Source: Chromatiales bacterium
GTDB taxonomy: Bacteria; Pseudomonadota; Gammaproteobacteria; Steroidobacterales; GCA-2729495
NCBI GenBank assembly: GCA_002729495.1
Contig: PBYE01000009.1
Location: 2,653 to 66,652, forward strand
Direction: 5' to 3'
Length of the DNA stretch: 64,000 bases
The position numbers and the translations under genes are program-made. Every line of letters begins with the position of its first letter. The first letter of the stretch is position 1. Of the stretch, positions 16,488-23,863 are shown one piece after another. Under the pieces are notes generated by a model, which saw only the letters and a list, made by a program, of their open reading frames with translations, had not been told where the DNA came from and ran no database searches.

Positions 16488-17447
16488 TCAGATCATGCGC
16501 CATTTCGAGGAATGCTTCAGGAGGGAGAGGCGTGCTGCAACAATACCGAAGAGCACAATGAAGCCCCTTATCAGCCCCGAAAAATAGGATGGCCGAACAA
16601 TATCGATAAACAGGCAGTGTCGATCCTTGTCCGTCAAATTTAATGATTGATGAAGGATAGTATTGTCGAAGATAAACAGTGGCCCGTCTTTGCTCCACGT
16701 GTGACGTATTCCGTTCACGTTGATGAAGGCGCGATCATCGGTCAGGTCGTCGATGTTATACAAGACACGGATACCAGCGCGCAGCCAGCCGAAGTGCCGT
16801 TTGGTGCCCTTCTGTTTCTGAAAGGTGGAGACGCCGATGGTGAGTATATGTTTGAAGTCTTGCTGGAAGAGTTCGCTCCTCACTCCCGGGTTCTTGTATC
16901 CATACCATTGATAGATGAGCATGCTTCTCGGATCCGATCCCGATCGGCGGGATACTTCCGCAATGATCTCTTCTTTTGGACAACCTTCCGTGACCGTCCT
17001 GATTTCTTCCTGGTATGACGCGGGGAAATCGGTCAGCTTGTATATCTTCTTGTTGATGTTGGGCAGGCTCAGAATGTCAACCAGGGCATTGATCGGGCTG
17101 AAAAGCCAGGCCAGGGACCCGTTGATCAGGAAATACCGGTGAAAGACTTCGGCCAGGTTTTGGCCATGCCGAACAACATCGTATATGCCGGTTACCAAAA
17201 ACAGGATCAGGACAGGCGGCGAGATGTAGCCGACAATCAACAGAACCAATCCACGCTTTAGAATTTTTCGCGTGTACTTCAGGGTAATCTCGCGTGGCGT
17301 GGCCCGGGAGACATCTTCCTGATCGGCACCCTCCGAAACCTGGGTGGCTTCGGCTTCGACGGAATCCCCGGGAATGACTGCACGATTAGGATCAGGATAC
17401 CTATCGCCCTGTTCCAGGGCACTTTGGGTGCCAGGCTCCATCTTCAC
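16488..17447 (-). CDS. aspartyl/asparaginyl beta-hydroxylase-like membrane protein
   Basis: 319 aa. The C-terminal half resembles the AspH/LpxO Fe(II)/2-oxoglutarate dioxygenase domain: TKRHFGWLRAGIRVLYNID, INVNGIRHTWSKDGPLFIFDN, TILHQSLNLTDKDRHCLFID and IVRPSYFSGL supply candidate iron-binding His and the 2OG-binding Arg. Hydrophobic segments near residues 64-88 and 292-308 suggest membrane association, as for LpxO, which hydroxylates lipid A acyl chains. The N-terminal 55 residues are hydrophilic and acidic. The start is uncertain: GTG 17447, or ATG 17441 two codons later. It points left toward the UbiD gene (convergent). Substrate unknown. Confidence 0.75.
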   Translation of the reverse strand: MKMEPGTQSALEQGDRYPDPNRAVIPGDSVEAEATQVSEGADQEDVSRATPREITLKYTRKILKRGLVLLIVGYISPPVLILFLVTGIYDVVRHGQNLAEVFHRYFLINGSLAWLFSPINALVDILSLPNINKKIYKLTDFPASYQEEIRTVTEGCPKEEIIAEVSRRSGSDPRSMLIYQWYGYKNPGVRSELFQQDFKHILTIGVSTFQKQKGTKRHFGWLRAGIRVLYNIDDLTDDRAFINVNGIRHTWSKDGPLFIFDNTILHQSLNLTDKDRHCLFIDIVRPSYFSGLIRGFIVLFGIVAARLSLLKHSSKWRMI

Positions 17448-17587
17448 TTCATCCCGTCAGCCCAGGCGGCCGAAGTATATCATTCCATGTGGGTATTACT
17501 TACCCAGAGGTTTGCTCGAACGAATAATGACGCTTGAATGCCCGCAGCAGTTACCGGGTGCAGATCAAAAAAGTGCGGGAAAAAGTG

Positions 17588-18847
17588 TCAGGCCCGGACG
17601 GCCTGCAGCTCGGGCAATGCGATCTTGTGGTTCTCGCTGTACAGGTAGTCGTTAAAGACGTGCTCTGCTGTCAGGAGCTGGTAGCTGCCGTCGGGCAGCT
17701 TGTTGGTGGTGTCCTTCAGGCGATAAGTATTTTGCCCGCAGGTCCAGACATTGTGCTGCCCGAAGTGATGGCAAAGGCAGATTTTGTCTTCCACGGGCAG
17801 CTTCTTGCCGTTCTCGTCGAAACCCGTGGCATGGTAAGCGTCGAGATAGAGACAGGTGCCCTGGCTGCTCAGGGTATAACCCAGCGGCTCGCATTGCGGC
17901 TTGTAATTCGAACCGATGGCCGGGCTGTATTTCAGCATGCGCATCAGGTAACCGGTTGCCGACAGGCTGTTTACTACGATGTCTTCCTCTTCCGCCGCCA
18001 GGTAACGTTGCTTGACCCTCTCGGGCAGTCCGCATTCCTCGGTCACCGTGAAACGCGTGGCAACCTGCACAGCGGCACAACCCATTTCCATGTATTCAAC
18101 TGCGTCGGTACCGGTAAAAATGCCGCCCGCAGGAATAACCGGGATATCGAGTTTCTCGTCTTTAACGTAGTCAAGCACTTCGGAAACAATTTTCTTCAGG
18201 TCAAAGTCAGCCCAGTCCTCGCCAAAGCCGAGATGGCCGCCCGCCAGCGGGCCCTCTACGACCGCATAGTCGGGCAAACGGTCCATCTTCAACGCAGAGC
18301 GAATAAAAATCTTCAGCGCACGCACACTGGAAACAATGATACCGATCTTTACCTCGTGAAAACGCGGGTGATCCTTGATCAGTTTCAGGGTGGCGTTATG
18401 CAAACCAGCGGACAGTGTTATCCCGTCGATGCCTGCATCGAGAGCTGCCCTGAGACGTGTACCCAGGGTATCTGCAGCGGCACCCATGGTCAGCTTCTCC
18501 ATCACGTTGATGAACAAACCACCGTCACCGGTTTTGCGTTCGACGGCAGCCGACACCACTTTAAGCGTCGCGTTGTACAGCTCTTCAAGGTTGAACTTGA
18601 TCTCGGATTTGTCGACGTTGTCGCGATTGAATTTGTAGCGACCGGATTTTGTCTTGGTGAAGTGCGTCTTGAATTTACGATCGGACACCCATGGCGCCAT
18701 CGCATCCGATAGATGCCCGATACCTCCCAGGCGACAGGCTTCCAGGGCGAGGTCGGCCGTCGAAATATCCACGCCCATGCCGCCCAGCATTAGGGGCAGG
18801 TACTCGTCATCCCCCAACCGCAGGCGGAAGTCATTCAATACAGTCAT
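17588..18847 (-). CDS. nitronate monooxygenase-like FMN protein
   Basis: 419 aa. TIM-barrel NAD(P)H-dependent flavin oxidoreductase family (2-nitropropane dioxygenase/FabK relatives): LMLGGMGVDIS at the N-terminus, VEGPLAGGHLGFGEDW, VIPAGGIFTGTDAVEYMEMGCAAVQVATRF for FMN phosphate binding. The C-terminal extension after about residue 300 carries clustered cysteines and histidines (ICLCHHFGQHNVWTCGQNTY) that could bind metal and are not part of the basic barrel. Divergent from the Tat aldo/keto reductase gene. Likely a cytoplasmic oxidoreductase for nitro, nitronate or enoyl compounds; specificity is not readable. Confidence 0.85.
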   Translation of the reverse strand: MTVLNDFRLRLGDDEYLPLMLGGMGVDISTADLALEACRLGGIGHLSDAMAPWVSDRKFKTHFTKTKSGRYKFNRDNVDKSEIKFNLEELYNATLKVVSAAVERKTGDGGLFINVMEKLTMGAAADTLGTRLRAALDAGIDGITLSAGLHNATLKLIKDHPRFHEVKIGIIVSSVRALKIFIRSALKMDRLPDYAVVEGPLAGGHLGFGEDWADFDLKKIVSEVLDYVKDEKLDIPVIPAGGIFTGTDAVEYMEMGCAAVQVATRFTVTEECGLPERVKQRYLAAEEEDIVVNSLSATGYLMRMLKYSPAIGSNYKPQCEPLGYTLSSQGTCLYLDAYHATGFDENGKKLPVEDKICLCHHFGQHNVWTCGQNTYRLKDTTNKLPDGSYQLLTAEHVFNDYLYSENHKIALPELQAVRA

Positions 18848-19057
18848 TAATTCTGTTACCGGAGTGGCTTATTCAGGCCGCGCACATCAAAAAAAACGGC
18901 TTAAAAAACCGTCGCCAAACGTGAATGTGCCACAAAAGGACCGTAAACACACGATTTCGGCGGGGTGCGGACCCCTTTTTTGGACTTGACACGGGTACAC
19001 AAGAGCTTGTTTCATATAGTGAAATAATAATAACAGGCCTGCCAGGCGGGGGATCCT
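18848..19057. promoter_or_regulatory. divergent control region with dyads
   Basis: 210 bp between divergent flavoprotein and aldo/keto reductase genes. It holds TTTCA-TATAG-TGAAA, an operator-like dyad at about 19010-19024 immediately before the aldo/keto reductase ribosome binding site, and TTGACA at 18985-18990 as a possible -35 box with no well-spaced -10. A short GGGGT-GCGG-ACCCC hairpin followed by six T residues (18962-18981) looks terminator-like on the plus strand although no plus-strand gene ends here; it could be an attenuator. Confidence 0.35.
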
Positions 19058-19981
19058 ATGAAGCTGAACCGACGAGAGCTGATTGCGGCGAGCGCAAGCA
19101 CGGGCGCCTTAATGGGGCTGGGGCTGGGGCTGGGCACGACCTTTGCCGCAAACAACAATTTGATTACCCGCGCCGTCCCGGCTTCGGGTGAAAACCTGCC
19201 GGTCATCGGCATCGGCACCAATCGCTGGGTCGCAGGAGGAACCGCCGAGGAAACCGCCGGTTTGCGCAACGCGTTGCGCACTTTCAACGAACTCGGCGGT
19301 CGTGTGATCGATACCGCGCCGGCCTACCGGACCTCCGAAACTGTGCTGGGCATCTTGATTGAGGAACTGGACATACGCGATGCATTCTTCCTGGCGACGA
19401 AAGTCGACCGCGCCGGCACCGAGGAAGGCATTGCTCGCATGGAGGACTCGCTCACCAAACTCGGGACCGATCAGCTCGACCTGATGCAGGTGCACAACAT
19501 GCGCGACGCCGACAACCAGCTCGAGACCATGTTCGACTGGAAAGACAAAGGCCTGCTGCGCTACGTCGGTATCACAACATCGCGCGTCGACCAGTTTGCA
19601 GAAATGGAACGGCTCATGAATGCCTTCCCGCTTGATTTCATCCAGGTGAACTATTCATTAGGAGAACCGCAGGCGGCAGAACGTATTTTACCCACGGCGA
19701 TCGATCGCAAGGCGGCGGTGCTCGTGAACCGGCCGTTCGGGCGTGGCCGGTTGTTCAAAAAAGTAGCCGACGTATCGCTGCCGGCATGGGCCGCCGGGTT
19801 CGACTGCTCGAGCTGGGCGCAATACATGCTGAAGTACGTGGTCGCTCACCCGGCAGTGACCTGCGCAATACCCGGCATGACCAAGGCAAAACATGTAGAG
19901 GACAACATGGGCGCAGGTAAGGGCAGGCTGCCGGACAGCGCGCAACGCAAGCAGCAGGAAGAGCTGTTCGCGTCGCTATAG
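19058..19981 (+). CDS. aldo/keto reductase with Tat signal
   Basis: 307 aa. The N-terminus NRRELIAASASTGALMGLGLGLGTTFA is a twin-arginine signal, so this NAD(P)H-type reductase is predicted to be periplasmic. The AKR catalytic tetrad is visible: Asp and Tyr in VIDTAPAYRTSE, Lys in FLATKVD, His in LMQVHNMRD. Barrel elements LRYVGITTSR, FIQVNYSL and CAIPGMTKAKHVEDN are typical. GGGGG six bases before ATG 19058 supports the start. Convergent with the cytochrome c gene (18-bp gap). Periplasmic AKRs raise the question of the electron donor, since NADPH is not normally available there; a bound cofactor carried by Tat export is one possibility. Confidence 0.88.
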   Translation: MKLNRRELIAASASTGALMGLGLGLGTTFAANNNLITRAVPASGENLPVIGIGTNRWVAGGTAEETAGLRNALRTFNELGGRVIDTAPAYRTSETVLGILIEELDIRDAFFLATKVDRAGTEEGIARMEDSLTKLGTDQLDLMQVHNMRDADNQLETMFDWKDKGLLRYVGITTSRVDQFAEMERLMNAFPLDFIQVNYSLGEPQAAERILPTAIDRKAAVLVNRPFGRGRLFKKVADVSLPAWAAGFDCSSWAQYMLKYVVAHPAVTCAIPGMTKAKHVEDNMGAGKGRLPDSAQRKQQEELFASL

Positions 19982-19999
19982 TCGAACCTGATAGCGATC

Positions 20000-20845
20000 T
20001 TATTCAGGGTACAGCCGCGTCTCAACCCAGTCGGGTCTGCCCGGCAACATCCCGCCGTGCAGTATCACGTCGGGCTGCGGCTTCGATGTCCAGAGCTCAT
20101 CCGCGAAACGCGGTATCGCCATCGCGGCGACCGGGAAACACTCCACCATGTGTCCGACCCCCACCGGCATCCCGGTAAGCGCATAGCAGAAAAAATTCTT
20201 GTCGTTTATGTACCAGAAGCCGAACATGTTTTCCACATTCGTCGCGATGGTACCATCGGCTTTGTTGTAAGCCTCGAACGGAAAGTCTTCACCGGCGACC
20301 CCGTTCTCCCAGCGGTAATTCACCGTGTTGAACATCAGGTGGTTCCAGAAACTCGGAAATCGTTCCGATGGCGGCTTGCTCATGTCCTGCTGCGCGTTCG
20401 CGAAGTTGGTTTCCGGTCGCGGCCAGTCAACCGCGCCCGTCTCGATCAGCATGAAGGAAATCAGGTTGAGCCTGTCCCTGTCCGCAACAGCTTCAGGAAT
20501 GCGCATAAAATTGCCGGGCAGATACCCCTCCGGGTCGGCCAGCCACGCATCTATCTTGTCCGGACTCCACACGAACCCGGCATTGACCAGGGCGTCCGAA
20601 AAATAATAGCCCTCCTTCGTACCGACAACCCGGTCGAACATGCCCCACAGGTTAGGTCCGGTGATATCACCGCTGTCATCCGCCAGCGTATGGCAGGCAC
20701 TGCAGCGGCCCTGGAAGGTCTGCTTGCCCTTCATGTAATCGGCTGCCCGCAGCGCTTCCATCGTCAGCGTCTCCTGCGCGAGGGCCGGCACGGCAAGCGC
20801 CGTGAACAATAAAACGGTAAACAGCTTTTTCATACGGTGCATCAT
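20000..20845 (-). CDS. periplasmic cytochrome c with unrecognised C-terminal domain
   Basis: 281 aa. Signal peptide (KKLFTVLLFTALAVPALA), then a class I c-type domain to about residue 140: heme motif CSACH, GPNLWGMFDRVVGT and candidate axial Met in GNFMRIPEA, like mitochondrial-type cytochrome c. The remaining 140 residues (from PSFWNHLMFNTVNYRWENG onward, including MPVGVGHMVECFPVAAM) match no family I know; they contain two cysteines and aromatic-rich segments. AGGAG sits 3 bases before the first of two adjacent ATG codons (20845) and 6 before the second (20842). Encoded 26 bp after the SDR gene, same strand, probably one transcript. Likely an electron-transfer protein fused to a ligand- or partner-binding module. 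Confidence 0.85.
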   Translation of the reverse strand: MMHRMKKLFTVLLFTALAVPALAQETLTMEALRAADYMKGKQTFQGRCSACHTLADDSGDITGPNLWGMFDRVVGTKEGYYFSDALVNAGFVWSPDKIDAWLADPEGYLPGNFMRIPEAVADRDRLNLISFMLIETGAVDWPRPETNFANAQQDMSKPPSERFPSFWNHLMFNTVNYRWENGVAGEDFPFEAYNKADGTIATNVENMFGFWYINDKNFFCYALTGMPVGVGHMVECFPVAAMAIPRFADELWTSKPQPDVILHGGMLPGRPDWVETRLYPE

Positions 20846-20871
20846 TTACTCCTGGTCTTGAGGACCGTGCT

Positions 20872-21654
20872 TTATTCTCCGGTATCACCCGGATAGCTAA
20901 GTTCCGGGTCCACCGCTGCGAAGGTCTTGCCGATTGTTCTGCTGTCGTGGAGCACGCCGATGATTAATCTTGCAAGGTCCGCACGCAGGATGAAACCCAT
21001 GGTGCTGCGATCCTCGCTCAGAAAGCCACGGCCGGTACTGTTCGTCGTGTAGGGCAGACCGCCGGGCCGGATAATCGTGTAATCGAGGCCGCTGGCCTTC
21101 AGATGATCTTCCGCCTGCGTTTTCAATGGCAGAATTTTACTCAGCACGATGCGTGACGGCAGGGGTGCGGCATCGTAACTGTCACCCGCACCGACGGTGC
21201 TGATCAGAATCATCCGTTTCACCCCGGTCGCTTTCGCCGCATCGGCAATATTTGCGTTACCGACGTAGTCCGGCGGGATTTCCGCCCGGAAAGAACCGAT
21301 TGTGGCGATAGCCGCATCGTATTCGCCCTGCTCGAACGCTGCGACAATGGTATCGAGTTCCATCGCATCACCAACCACGAACTCCACACCCAGGGGCTCC
21401 AGCGCACTGCGATCGGAGGTACTGCGGACGAAGGCCGTAACCTTGTCACCCTGCTCTACCAGGTCAGCAACCACTTCACGCCCGAGATTGCCTGTCGCGC
21501 CGAATACCATGACGTTGAGTCCGCCGACGGCATCGGCCGGCTGCAGATCGAAAGTATCTTCCGGAATCGTGGGTGACATCACGATCGCCATCCACACAAC
21601 CAGTGCAACGATCAGCAGTAGAAAGCCGCCCACAATCTTTAGCAAGAGCTTCAT
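20872..21654 (-). CDS. membrane-anchored NAD(P)-binding SDR (NmrA-like)
   Basis: 260 aa. Atypical short-chain dehydrogenase: Rossmann motif VMVFGATGNLGREV (about 48-61), then VTAFVRST, ISTVGAGDSY and YTIIRPGGLPY, as in NAD(P)H-binding NmrA/YtfG-type proteins. An N-terminal helix LLLKIVGGFLLLIVALVVWMAIV (3-25) should anchor it in the inner membrane. The catalytic Tyr-x-x-x-Lys of classical SDRs is not evident, so it may be a redox sensor or an atypical reductase. Upstream of the cytochrome c gene in the same orientation. Confidence 0.85.
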   Translation of the reverse strand: MKLLLKIVGGFLLLIVALVVWMAIVMSPTIPEDTFDLQPADAVGGLNVMVFGATGNLGREVVADLVEQGDKVTAFVRSTSDRSALEPLGVEFVVGDAMELDTIVAAFEQGEYDAAIATIGSFRAEIPPDYVGNANIADAAKATGVKRMILISTVGAGDSYDAAPLPSRIVLSKILPLKTQAEDHLKASGLDYTIIRPGGLPYTTNSTGRGFLSEDRSTMGFILRADLARLIIGVLHDSRTIGKTFAAVDPELSYPGDTGE

Positions 21655-21812
21655 AGGTATTCCCCCGTCCTTATAGGTACACGGCTCTTTTTCAGTGACC
21701 GTAAAGACTGACGAAGATTGAAAGATTTATCAATCGCTCAGACCGATACTCCCCACAGGGCAGGATCGCTTGAATTCAGGGCTTATGCTACCGCAGTAGC
21801 CGGAACCGGGGT

Positions 21813-22184
21813 TTATTCGTAGGGATTGAAACCGCCGCCACCGTCGGTTTTCTTGCCGTGATTGTTGCGCTCGCGGGTATCTTTGCGCTCATCTTCAAGC
21901 TTTATCTGCTGCTCTTCGGTCAGGATGGGCTGTATCTCGGTATGCACCGGTTCGCCTGCCGCATCGAGGTACTGATGCTTATGCTCTATAGATTTTTCCT
22001 GGCGTCCCCAGGGTGTATCCGGCGCGCCGCCAATTTCCTCGGAATCAAGACTCATCATCAGCTTGGTCGTCGCACCGTGCTCCTCGTCCGACTGGGTCCA
22101 CGCCTCCCTGGGCGCCTCCAACGTTTCCATTGGATCCGCCTTCCTGAACTTTTTCATGATGCGTGTAATGACAGTGTCAGTCAT
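21813..22184 (-). CDS. hypothetical hydrophilic protein
   Basis: 123 aa, not recognised. Highly charged with no signal or transmembrane segment, a basic start (TRIMKKFRKAD) and a Gly-rich end (KKTDGGGGFNPYE). AAGG lies 4 bases before ATG 22184 (GACAAGGCC-ATG). It stands alone between the SDR and GST genes with short flanking gaps, so it is probably monocistronic. Codon use resembles its neighbours. Confidence 0.6.
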   Translation of the reverse strand: MTDTVITRIMKKFRKADPMETLEAPREAWTQSDEEHGATTKLMMSLDSEEIGGAPDTPWGRQEKSIEHKHQYLDAAGEPVHTEIQPILTEEQQIKLEDERKDTRERNNHGKKTDGGGGFNPYE

Positions 22185-22296
22185 GGCCTTGTCACCTGTC
22201 TAACCCGTAAATTCTGACATCCCGGCCGCAGGTAAACCGCCAACCCGGTCACAAGAAAGCGTCCGGATATAAGGCCGGGAATTGAGCGGCAGCCCT

Positions 22297-22971
22297 TTAC
22301 TGGCTTAGGCCGAGGCGCCCCATGAGGTATTTCAGGAATTTTTCCAGCGCTTCGTCGAGCTCGCTCACCGCGGCCTGGCATCCGCTGTGATCTTGCAGCG
22401 CTTCCCACCATTGTTTGAGCCGCGGGTCGGTCTCGGTGGGGTCGGGTATTTCTTCGAAGTGCGGGAACACGCTCTGCTTGAGGAGAATAATAAAAGGTGC
22501 GGCAGCGCAGTCACCGATACTCGGCTGGTCACCGGCCGCGAACGGGCCGGGCCCCATGAAGTGCGACAGGTAAACAAATGCATTCGCAAAATTTCCGGCA
22601 GCTGCATCGATGAAAGCCTGGTCGCGAGCTGCGGGACTACGTTGCCGTATCAGCCCCGAGTTGTGGGGCGCCACGTACAGGTCAGTGATACGCGAAACCA
22701 TGCGCGAATGGGCGCGCAGCACCGGATCGGCGGGCAGCAGCGCCGGTTCCGGGTATTTTTCCTCGAGGTATTCGCAAATGATCTCGGATTCGGCGATCAA
22801 GCCTGCACCCGTGTCGAGGGCCGGCACCTTGCCCGTGGGATTGATGGCCTTGTACTCATCCGATCCCATGCCGCCCGGCGCGGACTCGAGTGGCAGGTCA
22901 ATGCCCTTGAGCATCGCAAACATGTGTACCCGCGCGGCATACGGCGATGCCAGCGCGCCATAGAGTTTCAC
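22297..22971 (-). CDS. glutathione S-transferase family protein (copy 2 of tandem pair)
   Basis: 224 aa. N-terminal thioredoxin-like GST domain (MKLYGALASPYAARV, NPTGKVPALDTGAGLIAESEIICEYLEE with the glutathione-binding ESE) and an all-helical C-terminal domain (FAAGDQPSIGDCAAAPFI, the N-capping box region). Catalytic Ser in ASPY is plausible, as in beta/zeta-like bacterial GSTs. Starts 3 bp after the stop of its upstream paralogue, so it is co-transcribed and probably co-translated. Cytoplasmic conjugation, isomerisation or peroxide reduction; substrate unknown. Confidence 0.9.
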   Translation of the reverse strand: MKLYGALASPYAARVHMFAMLKGIDLPLESAPGGMGSDEYKAINPTGKVPALDTGAGLIAESEIICEYLEEKYPEPALLPADPVLRAHSRMVSRITDLYVAPHNSGLIRQRSPAARDQAFIDAAAGNFANAFVYLSHFMGPGPFAAGDQPSIGDCAAAPFIILLKQSVFPHFEEIPDPTETDPRLKQWWEALQDHSGCQAAVSELDEALEKFLKYLMGRLGLSQ

Positions 22972-22974
22972 AGG

Positions 22975-23649
22975 TCAGGCTCGCTTGGCTATCTGACCAA
23001 GCAGGTAGCTGAGGAAACCGTCTACTGCTGTACCGTATTCGTCCACCGTTGCCGAACACACATCGTGCCCCTGGATGGCCTGCCACCAAGTTGCGAGGCG
23101 GCCGTCGCCTTCCGTTGGGTCGGCGATCTCTTCGAAGTTATCAAATACAACCTTTTTCGTCAGCATCATGTACGGCGCCGCGGAACAATCGCCGAGTGTG
23201 GGCGTATCACCCGCGGCAAACGGACCCGAACCCATGAAATGCTCGAGGTAGCCAAATGCAGCCTTTAAGCTTTCGTGTGCTGCATCGACCACGGCCTGAT
23301 CCCGTTTTTCGGGATTGACCTGGCGCACCATCGATGAAACATGCGGCGCTACATAAAGGTCGACGATACGCGACACCATGCGCGTGATTGCACGATCCAT
23401 GATGTCGGCCGGTAACCCGGCGGGCTCGGGAAAAGCGTCTTCCAGGTATTCACAAATGACTTCGGATTCCGCGATGGACTGACCGTCAACGACCAGCGTC
23501 GGGATCTTCGCAATCGGGTTGATCGCGCGGTAGTCATCAGAACGCGGGCCGCCGGGCGCGTCAACCAGTTCCAGGTCGATACCTTTAAGGCGGGCAAACA
23601 TGACCACCCTGGTTACGTAAGGAGAAGCAATAGCGCCATAGAGTTTCAT
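22975..23649 (-). CDS. glutathione S-transferase family protein (copy 1 of tandem pair)
   Basis: 224 aa, the same length as the next gene and collinear with it (MKLYGAIASPYVTRVVMFARLKGIDLE; NPIAKIPTL; SIAESEVICEYLED; GPFAAGDTPTLGDCSAAPY), so the pair arose by tandem duplication. Differences concentrate in the C-terminal domain, where the hydrophobic substrate site lies, suggesting divergent substrates. A leftward promoter should lie in the 214-bp gap shared with the divergent STT3-like gene. Confidence 0.9.
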   Translation of the reverse strand: MKLYGAIASPYVTRVVMFARLKGIDLELVDAPGGPRSDDYRAINPIAKIPTLVVDGQSIAESEVICEYLEDAFPEPAGLPADIMDRAITRMVSRIVDLYVAPHVSSMVRQVNPEKRDQAVVDAAHESLKAAFGYLEHFMGSGPFAAGDTPTLGDCSAAPYMMLTKKVVFDNFEEIADPTEGDGRLATWWQAIQGHDVCSATVDEYGTAVDGFLSYLLGQIAKRA

Positions 23650-23863
23650 TTTTATTCCTTTTTACGGGCGTTAAGCTGGACGCGAAGTATCCATTCATAT
23701 TTCGCTTGCAGTCAACGCTTTCCGATGGCCTATCCGTTATTGCCCGATTCTTTTGCCGAACACCGCTGGAACCGAACCCGGGAGCCACCTATAATTCCTG
23801 CGTTCCGGACGGCAGGCTGACGGCCTGCCACACACTGCCTACCTTTCTGACAGGGGCGTCAGC

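Noticed and set aside
17534-18712. 392-codon plus-strand frame opposite the flavoprotein
   Set aside because: Shadow of a well-supported gene; no motifs and no ribosome binding site.
18892-18912. Terminator-like ACGG/CCGT hairpin with T-run on the minus strand
   Set aside because: Only a 4-bp stem and located upstream, not downstream, of the minus-strand gene; it is likely a chance product of two A-runs.
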